A stretch of DNA of 64,000 bases, taken from positions 89,245,848 to 89,309,847 of the forward strand of contig OZ035960.1 of assembly GCA_964034945.1 (NCBI GenBank), given 5' to 3'. This DNA is from Chrysopilus asiliformis. Taxonomy: Eukaryota; Arthropoda; Insecta; Diptera; Rhagionidae. The stretch's first letter is position 1; every line of letters starts with the position of its first letter. The translations under genes and the position numbers were made by a program. The notes below the pieces were generated by a model that saw only the letters and a program-made list of their open reading frames with translations, ran no database searches and was not told the origin of the DNA. This document shows positions 51,101-59,600 of the stretch, one piece after another.

Positions 51101-52691
51101 ACAAAATTCCAACGCCGATGCACTAAGTAGAGCAATTCCTAATATAAATGTCATAACTCGTCAACAAGCGAAAGAGAGAACCGAAGACGATGTACAATGT
51201 GAAAATACCATTCAAAACACAGATCCACTGTCTCCGCAAATTGTCCCAGAGAAAAACGCGTCCCTTCTAACTGAAAAGAATCAAAAGAATAAAATTTTCA
51301 TTCTACCCCTAGCCAAATCAAATTTAGAAGAAACCATATATTCAAAAATCGTAATAACAGATAAATCAAGTATATCAAAAAAAATTACTTCTGTTAAATA
51401 CCAAAACATTAATATTTTCATTACAAAATTAAACATTCCAATAAGATCTGATAGAGACAAAAAAGAACTAGAGGACATAGTAAATGAAATAAAACAACTT
51501 GCAAGTTCAGAAAAAATTTCATTTCTGCCAATTTCGATAAACACTTCTAACAGACAAACCATTTTTATATTAAAAAACATGCTAGAAAAAATAAGCATAG
51601 ACAAAAGTATTCATTTCGAGCTATACATAGATTCAATCAAATACATAACAGATCAAGCAGACAAAGATCAGATAATAAGAGACTTCCATCTCCTTCCGAC
51701 GGGAGGCCATCAAGGTTCCTCTAGAACAATAAACAGAATAAAAAAGGAATTTTTTTGGACAGGGATGTCCACTGATGTCACTCAGTTCATAAAAAAATGT
51801 AAATTATGTCAAACTAATAAATCAGGGAAAAATCCGAAAATCCCTATGGCTATTTCTTGCATTAGTTCCAAACCCTTCGAAAGAGTCTATCTTGACATAG
51901 TAGGACCTCTCCCTGTAAGCTACCTTGGAAAAAAATATATCTTAACCTTTCAGGACGATCTGACAAAATTTTCCGAAGCCATACCAATCGAAAACATGGA
52001 GTCGAAAACTTTAGCAGAAGCATTTGTAACGAATATAGTGTGTAGGCATGGAATCCCAAGCAGCATACTCACGGACCAAGGTCAAAATTTAATAGCTGGC
52101 ATGTTTCTCGAAGTATCTAAATTGTTGAAAATCAAAAAATTAAAAACAACACCCTATCACCCCCAGACAAACGGTGCACTTGAGAGAAGTCACCGAACAC
52201 TAACAGAATACTTAAGAAATTATATAGACAAAGATCCTCAAAACTGGGATACGTGGTTACCCTATGCGATGTTTGTCTACAATAGCACTCCACATTCAAG
52301 TACAGATTATTCCCCCCATGAATTATTATATGGATTCCAAGTAACAATTCCACAGAACCTTAAAGCATACCCTAACGTTTGCTATAATTACGACAATTAT
52401 GCAAATGAACTAAAGGCCAGACTTCAACATAGTCATCAAATAGCAAAAGAAACGGCTATGAAGAACAAACATAAATCGAAATTAAATTACGACAAAAGTT
52501 CAAAAGAAAAAAATTTTAAGATTGGAGACAAAGTATTCCTCAAAAACCATACAAAAAAAAATAAATTTTCCTTACTTTGGTTAGGACCCTATCAAGTCAC
52601 ATCGATAGACACTCCTCAAAATTCTACCATCAAAATTGGTAATAAGCTCCGAAGAGTACATAATAACGATTTAAAGTTATATTACGAATAA
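48060..52691 (+). CDS. pol: Pol polyprotein (made as Gag-Pol by frameshifting)
   Basis: About 1,543 codons, uninterrupted, in the -1 frame relative to gag. Order: protease with LIDTGAEISLL (catalytic Asp at 48249) and a GLIGHDF second motif; a duplicated protease-tail and linker segment (48840-49499); reverse transcriptase with WRVVVDFRGLN, LDMANGFHQI and the YMDD active site at 50355-50366; RNase H beginning near SDASGYALGAVLSQ (about 50799) with HKPLIW; integrase with an HHCC finger (HLLPTGGH, CKLCQTN), and the DDE core (LDIVGPL, LTDQGQN, TNGALERSHR); and a GPY/F-type WLGPYQV end. No in-frame ATG precedes the protease, which fits frameshift expression. It replicates and integrates the element. 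Every catalytic motif I looked for is intact. Confidence 0.95.
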   Translation, partial: PLSARDRAWHSLANTNKSPGPFKSKSNINRRIRIIHPINVHNQAITISLPTNVCVSSQTTFLIDTGAEISLLKPQCITHNEPFYKDAICNINTLFTSSTSTEGLIFAKLNLNPNNKKESIVEHPFQIVSNNSVLSYDGLIGHDFLSKYNATIDYKEKHISLEINKSDTLYPKNQYRANYLYVYLRDENQPSKPKSLRYTNINCSPKNINVNTKSITINDHINEISNTFLEEKYQKNSIPDSIPIPTKTERISKIPITNHQCITHNEPYLKNAICKINTLSTSSASIEGLILANLNLNPNKKKESIVKHPFQFVSNNSVLSYEGQFGHHFPPKYKVTINYKEKRMILEINNSDTFYPINQYRANYLYVYLRDENQHSKPKSLIYPNINCSPKNINANTKGITINDHINDLSNRFPQEKYPKNSIPDSIQIPIKNSIPDSIPIPIKNFIPDSIPIPAKNCIPDSIPIPARTESIVKIPITNPKEMLCLQKEIKPGLILGNTIVKPVNGMAQVLILNLNEKDAFINPLEIKPKFEKLEDFHLVETDYNKDPIEGRISKLQNLIMLDHCNQEEAESIREICKEFHELFHLEGDFLTHTDIMSHKIPTLPDKPPIYKKPYRLPQSQKHEINKQIKKMLESQIIRPSTSPWNSPLLLVPKKPDKHGNKKWRVVVDFRGLNDITINDAHPLPNITDILDQLGRAKFFTTLDMANGFHQIAMNEEDSEKTAFSTPDGHFEFIRMPFGLKGAPARFQRCMNTCLSGLHGIYCFVYMDDIVIHGRTLQDHNNKLIAILMRLREHNIKLQPEKCNFLRKEIIYLGHKITENGVMPDPEKLKPLRSYPRPKTQREIKVFLGLVGYYRRFIPNFSKIAKPLTNLLKKDTPFNYDAICDNAFSELRNKLMEAPVLSYPDFDKEFYVTSDASGYALGAVLSQDDHPISYASRTLNDAETRYSTIEKELLSIIYAVEQFRPYLYGRAFTIITDHKPLIWLMNLKNPSSRLMRWKIRLEEYDFKIMYKPGKQNSNADALSRAIPNINVITRQQAKERTEDDVQCENTIQNTDPLSPQIVPEKNASLLTEKNQKNKIFILPLAKSNLEETIYSKIVITDKSSISKKITSVKYQNINIFITKLNIPIRSDRDKKELEDIVNEIKQLASSEKISFLPISINTSNRQTIFILKNMLEKISIDKSIHFELYIDSIKYITDQADKDQIIRDFHLLPTGGHQGSSRTINRIKKEFFWTGMSTDVTQFIKKCKLCQTNKSGKNPKIPMAISCISSKPFERVYLDIVGPLPVSYLGKKYILTFQDDLTKFSEAIPIENMESKTLAEAFVTNIVCRHGIPSSILTDQGQNLIAGMFLEVSKLLKIKKLKTTPYHPQTNGALERSHRTLTEYLRNYIDKDPQNWDTWLPYAMFVYNSTPHSSTDYSPHELLYGFQVTIPQNLKAYPNVCYNYDNYANELKARLQHSHQIAKETAMKNKHKSKLNYDKSSKEKNFKIGDKVFLKNHTKKNKFSLLWLGPYQVTSIDTPQNSTIKIGNKLRRVHNNDLKLYYE
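48285..48839 (+). repeat. Pol internal tandem duplication, copy 1 (functional protease tail)
   Basis: 555 bp starting just after the catalytic loop (CITHNEP) and ending at PITNHQ. It contains the GLIGHDF motif needed to complete the protease fold. Confidence 0.9.
48840..49499 (+). repeat. Pol internal tandem duplication, copy 2 (decayed)
   Basis: Repeats the previous 555 bp in frame, at roughly 80% protein identity. It lacks any DTG motif, and GLIGHDF has become GQFGHHF. Three additional 36-bp units (KNxIPDSIPIPx) make it 108 bp longer. It adds a spacer of about 220 residues between protease and reverse transcriptase without breaking the frame. Confidence 0.9.
49314..49463 (+). repeat. 36-bp coding repeat, four units
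   Basis: Four tandem units of KN(S/F/C)IPDSI(P/Q)IP(I/A). A single unit exists at the matching place in copy 1 (about 48767-48802). The DNA units differ by only a few bases, so expansion came after the large duplication. Confidence 0.88.
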
Positions 52692-52759
52692 ATTACAAAG
52701 TTTTAATATTACCCTCCCACAACTTTTACCAAAATTAACCACTTGGAATAAAAAAAACA

Positions 52760-52770
52760 AATTTTTTCAG
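52760..52770 (+). promoter_or_regulatory. 3' splice site for env mRNA
   Basis: AATTTTTTCAG ends at 52770, and the env ATG begins at 52774. Placement immediately before the initiator strongly suggests a spliced env message that starts translation at this ATG. Confidence 0.75.
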
Positions 52771-52773
52771 AAA

Positions 52774-54636
52774 ATGTTATCTATCTTCATATCAATTCTT
52801 CTGCTACCCCGAATCATTCATGGTCTTAAGGACAGCATCGAAATACAAAAAATTGAAGAATCATCAGGAGTATACTTCGAAGAAATCGGAAAAGGAAAAC
52901 TATACACGAATAAATGGAAAATTATAACATACTACGATTTAGAAGCATATCAAGCAGAATACGAAAACATTCTATTCCTAACGTCCGAAATCAACAATAT
53001 ATGTAAACAATTCTATAACACTAACGAACTTTTACATACTTGTAACGGAACAATGTTCCAATTGAACAGTTCAATAAAAACTATCGAGGAAAGGAACAAG
53101 CTTTTAAACTTAAATCCAAGACAAAAACGATCGTTATTTAATGCAATTGGAATATTGTCCAAAACATTATTTGGAACATTAAACGAAGACGACGGGAAAC
53201 ACTATGACGAACAAATTACAAATCTTAAAAAAAATCAAGAGTTTATAGTATCATTAATGAAAAACCAAACAATAATATTAGACGCTACAGCGAACCTTTT
53301 TAACAAATCAATTCAGAAAATAGAGAACGAATTCAAAATTATCCACGAAAAAGTATCATCTTTAAAATCAACATTATCAGAATTATACTCAAAAACCTCA
53401 GACAACAGCATAGCAATCGAATTAGATTCACTAATTTCTTTAACTACACTTATTCTTATGAGATACAAGGATACCCAAAATGAAATTTTGGATCTTGTCA
53501 CAGACACCCAACATGGAAAATTTCACCCCATCATAATTTCGCCAACACAAATAACAAAATTAATTAGTAAAATAAGATCAGAATTACCTTCCCATCTGAC
53601 ATTACCATTAGATAATGAAGAAAACATTTTAATCCAAATATACAAACTAAGCGAGGTGTCCACAACCATTATAAAAAATAAGATTATATTCGAAATAAAG
53701 TTACCTATACCCTTCAAAGAATCGTACCAAATTTTCAAAATTATCCCATTCCCTACACCCGTAAATAATGAATATATATTCATCAAGCCAACATACGACT
53801 ACCTTGTAGTTGATTATACCAGAGAACATTATTACACGTTAAATATAAACGATATTACAAAATGTAAAACACATAACCACAATTTATTCTATTGCGAAAT
53901 CCAATATCCAATTTTTAACACACATTCCGGAAATCCTAACTGTGAAATACGGTTACTAAAATCAGAACCTATTGGGAATGAATGTAATTATCAACTTACT
54001 AATCAAACTTCATTCTGGGCACAACTTTCACAAACGAACAAATGGCTATACTCTATAAAACAACAAACATCCATAGATGTCGTTTGCAATGACAAGATAA
54101 ACCCATTCTTAATTATCGGAAAAGGAATAATACAAATAAAAGAAGGTTGTTACATCCGAAATAAAGAATTTTTACTGCACAGCAGTAACGAAAAATACTC
54201 TAAACTTAATAATTTTTTTATCCCTTCAATCAATCTTACTGAAATTTTATCAAAAATAAATCACACAGAAAAAAGCCCTTTACCTAAAAACCCTGTCTTA
54301 ATAAAACTTTTCGACAAGACCGAAATAGACGAGCTTTCACGATCAATCAAGTTTCAAGAAAAACAAGAATCAGTTAGCCTTTTGGACGCAAAAGAAAATA
54401 ATATCCATCATTATACGATGATATACACCATACTCACTGCAATATTAATATTCGTACTAGTATATTTTTACAAACAATATAAGTCAAAAAAACAAAATAG
54501 TTGTGAGATTTCGAATAGATCTGATCCAATTGAAAGAAAAACGATCACAGAACTAAAATCAAGTTTCGAACTAACACCTCCACCAAAACCATCAAAAAGA
54601 ACAAACCAAGATAACTTGAGCACAATAAACAAATAA
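52774..54636 (+). CDS. env: Envelope fusion glycoprotein (baculovirus F-like)
   Basis: 620 aa, intact. Signal peptide at about 1-17. A furin-type cleavage site RQKR at 116-119 is followed by a hydrophobic SLFNAIGILSKTLFGTL segment that fits the fusion peptide of errantivirus Env and baculovirus F proteins. The family splits into a small F2 and large F1 part, as here. Coiled-coil-like helical stretches follow (about 130-230), then several N-glycosylation sequons and paired Cys in the second half. A membrane anchor at about 548-566 precedes a 54-residue cytoplasmic tail with PPPKPSKR. It would mediate membrane fusion if particles leave the cell. Expression probably needs splicing from 46192 to 52770. 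Confidence 0.93.
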   Translation: MLSIFISILLLPRIIHGLKDSIEIQKIEESSGVYFEEIGKGKLYTNKWKIITYYDLEAYQAEYENILFLTSEINNICKQFYNTNELLHTCNGTMFQLNSSIKTIEERNKLLNLNPRQKRSLFNAIGILSKTLFGTLNEDDGKHYDEQITNLKKNQEFIVSLMKNQTIILDATANLFNKSIQKIENEFKIIHEKVSSLKSTLSELYSKTSDNSIAIELDSLISLTTLILMRYKDTQNEILDLVTDTQHGKFHPIIISPTQITKLISKIRSELPSHLTLPLDNEENILIQIYKLSEVSTTIIKNKIIFEIKLPIPFKESYQIFKIIPFPTPVNNEYIFIKPTYDYLVVDYTREHYYTLNINDITKCKTHNHNLFYCEIQYPIFNTHSGNPNCEIRLLKSEPIGNECNYQLTNQTSFWAQLSQTNKWLYSIKQQTSIDVVCNDKINPFLIIGKGIIQIKEGCYIRNKEFLLHSSNEKYSKLNNFFIPSINLTEILSKINHTEKSPLPKNPVLIKLFDKTEIDELSRSIKFQEKQESVSLLDAKENNIHHYTMIYTILTAILIFVLVYFYKQYKSKKQNSCEISNRSDPIERKTITELKSSFELTPPPKPSKRTNQDNLSTINK

Positions 54637-54792
54637 AATTATTCATATAAATATCCTTCCTGTTTTCAATTTTTCTTTACAAAAAAAATAGTAAATATAA
54701 GTATCCATTCAATTTTTATAAAAAATATAAATATATAAGTATACATTCAATTTTTATAACAAAAATATAAACATAAATATAAGTATCCATTC

Positions 54793-54829
<37 letters not shown>

Positions 54830-55036
54830 TAAGTAAACGTTCAATTTTTATATCGAAATAAAAATATAAGTAAACATTCAATTTTAATAACAAATATAAA
54901 CATAAATAAAAGTATTCATTCAATTTTTATAACAACAAAAGCCTTATTTTTGGTAAAAAGTATTCAAAAAAAAAACGAAACTAATATTGACCAAAAGTTC
55001 TAAAGAAAATTTTTGAAAAAAAAAAATTTTTTTTTT
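54637..55036 (+). repeat. Retroviral 3' region with A/T-rich tandem repeats
   Basis: About six units of 40-60 bp around AAGTATCCATTCAATTTTTA (54700-54930), interrupted by a run of 28 A (54797-54824). No gene. The run length may vary by sequencing error or between copies. Confidence 0.8.
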
Positions 55037-55049
55037 AAGGGGGAAGGGA
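55037..55049 (+). promoter_or_regulatory. Polypurine tract
   Basis: AAGGGGGAAGGGA directly abuts the TG of the 3' LTR. It would prime plus-strand DNA synthesis. Confidence 0.88.
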
Positions 55050-55726
55050 TGTTGTAGTGCAAGTCACATGCATTCCATTTCAACATTCCTTTAACTCCAA
55101 TTTTCCCAGACTCCATAAATCACGTTGTCTATTCTAGATAAACATGTGATTTGTGCACATAAAATTCATCAAACGACACGTACTTAATCTCCTATTTCAA
55201 ACTCCAGACGCTTGGATCAAATGTCCAAGCGATCTTCCGATAAAATCTTTTCCCTAGATATAAAAATTTAGCAAGACAAGAGACTCGAATACCATCCACA
55301 GAGTAGACAGGTCGCGATTAAGATTTGAAGAGTTCGGTTTTTGGAGTAATAGCAGTTGGTTCTTAAGTTTGACTCGCGGTTTTTTTTAACGTTGAATTGC
55401 AATCGAATAATTCTTTAAGAAGCGGGAGATTGAGTGTGTGTTTTGAGATATCTAAATATTGTTGGAAACATTAAAAGGCTAATAAAATTGTTAATTTTAA
55501 AAAAGGCTAATAAAATAATAAAATTGTTAATTTTAAAAAAGGTTAATAAAATAATAAAATTGTTGCAAAGAAATTAAAGGTGTTTAAACAAAATTCTATC
55601 CATTTGTGTCACATTCCAACGAATTTGGTCCCAGCGGTCAACATTTTAATACAACAAATTTTGGCAGCGCTACAACAATTTGGTGGCAGCGATTAACCTA
55701 ATATAAGCGGTTAACTTAATATAACA
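55050..55726 (+). repeat. 3' LTR of the retrovirus (677 bp)
   Basis: Same length as the 5' LTR and identical by eye. Its AATAAA cluster is at about 55473-55565. Confidence 0.95.
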
Positions 55727-55730
55727 GCTC
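55727..55730. repeat. Target-site duplication GCTC, right
   Basis: Repeats 44881-44884. The empty site would read 'tgtctaGCTCaatttaac'. Confidence 0.92.
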
Positions 55731-57255
55731 AATTTAACACTTCATGTTGTATGTAGATAAGAATATTGAGACGTAGTAGGATGGACTCGTATATCATAAT
55801 AGCACATATAACATCATAAAACATAACAATCTACTAAATGTAACAAAATGGAGCAGATGAATACGAAACTCATTCCATTGTAATTGAGGTGCGGGGATGC
55901 GAAAATACAGCGTTTTGATGGTGCGAAATTCATAAATTTTTGTGTTTTACATGAAGCGAAAATCACACAAACACATATATAGTCAAAGAATTCTAAGAAG
56001 TTGTTACGAATTTAAGAATTTTTGGGGCAATTACTTTTTGTGGGCATGTGAAATGTATTATTCTTGCACGTTACTTTGAAGGTAATTTTTTGAACAGATG
56101 TGGAATACACAAAGAAAATAATCATAAACAATACGGATGTAAAATATCAAAAATCACTTACATATTTTGTGCGGTTTTTAAAAATGTACTGGTATTCCCC
56201 ATTTACGCAGTATTGTACCTTAGGGGCATGAGCCCCTTAAAATCATGACTTGTTTGGAAGTGGCATGAAACCAATTGGAAAACCTGTGTGTAAAATTAGC
56301 AAAGCTGCGCCCATTTTATGGAAATCTGCGTCAATAAAACTGCTCCTGATGAAGGTCTGTGGTAATAAAATCTCATTAAAATGTTTCCTTGTTTGTGGCT
56401 GAGCGAGCGTTAAGCAAACCTGTGTCTGGTAACCAGACGAATGTTTATGTGAAAAAGGTGACGCAGGCGAAAGTTTATGGGTGTCAAGCACAGATATCGT
56501 ACTATTAAACTAGATCAAGCCATTTGCTATCTCAAATGGGCCACTGAAACGTCAAAAAGCTATGACGAAAAAAAGGGACAAAGCTAGTAAATTCTGGGAA
56601 ATTTAAATTCTGGAAAAAAAATGCTTATGCAGGACCCCGACGGAATATTATTCAATCCCTATACCGATTATTCATATTAATATTCAGAGCTGCCACATAC
56701 AATAATATGCAATTCCCTAAAAAATACGTCATACAAAAACTTTTACTACTAAGTTTTTACTACTAACTTTTACTACTAAGTAGATAAGTTTATTATAAAA
56801 ATATCCGATTTTGGCTTTTTTTTGTAATTGAAATTAATAGTTTTAGTCACTATTACCATTATAAAATAGTTACATCAACTATTTCTTCTCTGTTTCTAAG
56901 CAGCGTGTTCGGAACTGCATTATTAATGAGTTAGTAACCGGTTAGTAATTTCAATCACAAACCAATTCTGTTTCTTTTAAGCTGCTCCTTGTACACCTGG
57001 CGTTACAGTCGCTATTACGCGGCATTTCGGTTAAATGCGGAATTAGCGGTCGATATGTTGTGACAATAACGTTACGGCTGACTTAAATGCCGCTAAGATG
57101 GTTTTGGCATCCATCAAAAACCACACCAAAAAATTGATAAAATTTGTTTTATGAGTTCTTAAATTAACAAAATTTTTATCAATATGATAAATGACGAATT
57201 TTTATCATACTGAAATAAAATTTCGACAATTTTAGACCTAATAAAATACGTTTTA
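55731..57255. other. Gene-free stretch
   Basis: No supported gene. 57000-57110 shares GCGGCATTT-type words with 31795-31870. 57110-57255 has several ATAAAATTT-type short inverted words. Confidence 0.4.
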
Positions 57256-57589
57256 TCATTAATTTCCTCTTCTATACGAAATTCGTTTTCTATCTTTTTG
57301 GAAGATTAACGGTGGCTGTAACGGGTACTTCCCATACAATTTTTTTGAAAAAATACCGTTTTTTGAAAAATTTTCGAAATTTTTGTACTTTTGAATATAA
57401 CAAATGAATATTCTATGAATATAACAAAATTTAAAGTATATAACGGTTTTTTTGTATCTCTTACAGTTCCGAATTTGAAAAAAAAAATCTGTTTTATGAA
57501 AATCTCTCAAAAACTGCAATTTTATGAAAAGATGCATATAACCAATAAATATTTTCTGCATTTTTTGCTTTAACTGTTTATAACAATTT
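57256..57589. repeat. R4 degenerate iterated repeat
   Basis: 'Aacggtggctgtaacgggta', 'tttttgtatctcttacagtt', 'aaaatctctcaaaaactgca'; reads like 5830-6100. Confidence 0.4.
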
Positions 57590-57671
57590 TGTATTTTAAT
57601 AAAAACGCACCCTAAAACTTTTGTTATGATCTGGCAATGCTAAAACGTCAGTCGAGGTTTACATTTTTGTC

Positions 57672-58400
57672 TTGGTGACGTTCACGAACGAGCAACGTTT
57701 GGAAATTATTAAAACTTACTACCGAAATTCTGAGTCGGTAGTCGCAACTTCAAGATTTTTTAACTTGAAAAATAATCTTCAGCGATGAAGCTCATTTTTG
57801 GCTTAATGGCTTTGTCAATAAGCAAAATATGCGTTATTGGACAGCAACAAACCCACATGTGCTTCAAAAGACTCCATTGCATCCACAAAAAGTGACCGTG
57901 TAGTGTGAATTTCATGCCGGAGGTGTGATTGGACCGTATTTTTTCGTCGATGAAAATGATCGCCATGTTACGGTCAATGGAGTTCGCTATCGTGCCTTTT
58001 TGGAAAACTGTTTTTGGACAGAATTGGATGGACTTGACATCAGTGATATGTGGTTCCAACAAGATGGTGCCACATGCCACACAGCTGGTCAAACAATTGA
58101 TCTATTGAAGGAGAAGTTCGGTAATCGTGTAATCTCGAGAAATGGTCCGGTCGAATGGCCACCTCGCTCATGCGATTTAACGCCGTTGGATTTCTTTTTA
58201 TGGGGTTATGTTAAGTCGTTGGTTTATGCCAACAAGCCAACAACGTTAGAGGAGTTCAGGAACAATATCGAACGCGAAATTGCCAACGTTCCGGCCGATA
58301 TGTATGGAAGAGTGGTGTAAAATTGGCTTCAAAGAATCAATCACTGCAAACGTGCTCACGGAGGCCATATGAGCTACACCTGGAATAAATTTCAGCCCAA
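57672..58400 (+). pseudogene. Mariner transposase with N-terminal deletion and stop codons
   Basis: Begins with 'VTFTNEQRLEIIKTYYRN', part of the DNA-binding domain, then skips to 'IIFSDEAHFWLNGFVNKQN', which holds the first catalytic Asp (57784-57786). A TAG at 57901-57903 interrupts the protein. From there it is open to a TAA at 58318-58320, and 'NWLQRINHCKRAHGGH' follows in frame. 'MWFQQDGATCHTA' and 'RSCDLTPLDFFLWGY' keep the other two Asp with 41 residues between. Unlike the other two copies it retains all three catalytic positions, yet it cannot make a whole enzyme. Confidence 0.82.
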
Positions 58401-58424
58401 TATCTCAATTATTCTGTGTTTTAT

Positions 58425-58691
58425 TTAACCCTCATACTGTCCTCGGGTCATTTCTGACCCAAATTCGATTTTAATTAAAAGTATCTTCTCAACTACATGA
58501 ACAATGTTTGTATGGTGTAGGCTCTGTGAACAAATTTCTTTTGAATACCGAAAACAATAATCTATTTGTTCATATTTTAATCCATTGAAGAGCACTATAG
58601 TTTTCATGGGTCATAAATGGGTCATAATGGGTCATTCTTGACCCACGAAGCCATCATACGTTATTTTTCTTAAGGACAGTATGAGGGTTAA
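58425..58691. mobile_element. TTAA miniature element (family T6) nested in the mariner
   Basis: TTAA at 58425-58428 and 58688-58691. Perfect 14-bp terminal repeats CCCTCATACTGTCC / GGACAGTATGAGGG. A GGGTCATTTCTGACCC hairpin near the left end and GGGTCATTCTTGACCC near the right, plus two further GGGTCATAA words. 259 bp, no transposase. Confidence 0.92.
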
Positions 58692-58733
58692 ATACAAAAT
58701 TGTTATGTCCTTATTGAAAAACCCGATATGTAT

Positions 58734-58935
58734 CTCTAACGGTTCTCAACATATTTAAAAAAATAAGTTTTTTGAAGATTTTTGGAAAACTTTGCGCTTT
58801 TGGGAAAAAATGAGTATGTAATAAAATTTAAAGGATATAAAATTTTCTAAATTTTTTTTCTTAACGGTATTTTTTTCGTGTCTCTTATGGTTCTCAAAAT
58901 ATTTCAGTTTTTTGAAAACTACTGATGTTTTTTGC
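58734..58935. repeat. R4 degenerate iterated repeat
   Basis: 'Atctctaacggttctcaaca', 'gcgcttttgggaaaaaatga'. Confidence 0.4.
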
Positions 58936-59510
58936 CCCTCTCTCGGCCTTGTTTGCAACATCCGAAAAACATACTACTAGAAACAAATTTTAGTAATTAA
59001 ATTATTGTCTTTTCAAAAGCTTAAAGCATTATGAGTTTATGAGTTTATTGCAGGGACATTGTTTCACCGACGTTATCTTTAAGATATTAAAATAGAAATT
59101 TCATGTTGATTACATAAAGGTTAGGGGAGTCTTGAACTACATATTCTTGAAAAACACCTGAGAAGAAAGTATGTGTTAACATGTTTCCTGTCTATCTGAA
59201 TTGGCACTGATGGAGATAAATTTTACCACCTTTTTCTGTTCTTTGTAGCCTGACAGCGACAAGACTATCTACAAGGTTGTTTACAGCAAAATTTATGTGG
59301 TTGGGCTGAAAAGTAATCGGCCTAGGCAAGAGCTAGGGCCCCCAGTATCAGAGAAATGTTGTTTCCCGTAAATATTATCCGTCAAATTACTTTTGTCAAA
59401 TTTTCAGCCAAATGCGTCATTCAGTTAGTGTTTGACAGTTTTTGAAAGCCAAAAACATTTCTACAAATAAAATTGAATACCGTGCAGTGCGTGCAATAAT
59501 TAGATACCCA
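58936..59510. other. No recognisable gene
   Basis: Nothing supported. 'Gaaaagtaatcggcctaggc' and 'acagtttttgaaagccaaaa' near 59310-59450 read like transposon 5' flank, but I cannot assign them. Confidence 0.35.
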
Positions 59511-59600
59511 GATGAGGCTTTCCCGGAAAAATCAAGAAAAAGGATTATACTCTTACCTTACAGGACTTTCCGTTATCCTTACAGACTTCTTAATCGTATT
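59511..59600 (+). repeat. R3 fragment
   Basis: 'Cttacaggactttccgttat' and 'ccttacagacttcttaat'. Confidence 0.5.

Larger units (their letters stand above)
44885..55726 (+). mobile_element. Complete endogenous retrovirus (Ty3/gypsy, errantivirus type)
   Basis: 10,842 bp: LTR, primer site, long repeat leader, gag, pol (protease, reverse transcriptase, RNase H, integrase), env, A/T-rich 3' region, polypurine tract, LTR. All three genes are open. Identical LTRs and an intact GCTC duplication mean the insertion is recent on an evolutionary scale. Env of the baculovirus-F-like type and a spliced env message are known traits of insect errantiviruses. Two Gag zinc knuckles are less typical for that group. 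The repeat-rich leader and the duplicated protease region set it apart from the family members I know. Confidence 0.93.
57590..58733 (+). mobile_element. DD41D (rosa-like) mariner, third copy, with nested TTAA element
   Basis: Transposase remnants at 57672-58400. The right end (GGGTTTTTCAATAAGGAC, inverted) lies beyond the nested miniature element at about 58733. The left end is diverged, so both outer limits are approximate. The nested element split the 3' untranslated part at a TTAA; the second mariner copy reads 'gtgttttatttgaaaa' at the matching place. Confidence 0.7.

Noticed and set aside
48343..53786. Minus-strand frames of 60-110 aa across the retrovirus
   Set aside because: They are antisense shadows of pol and env with no own signals.
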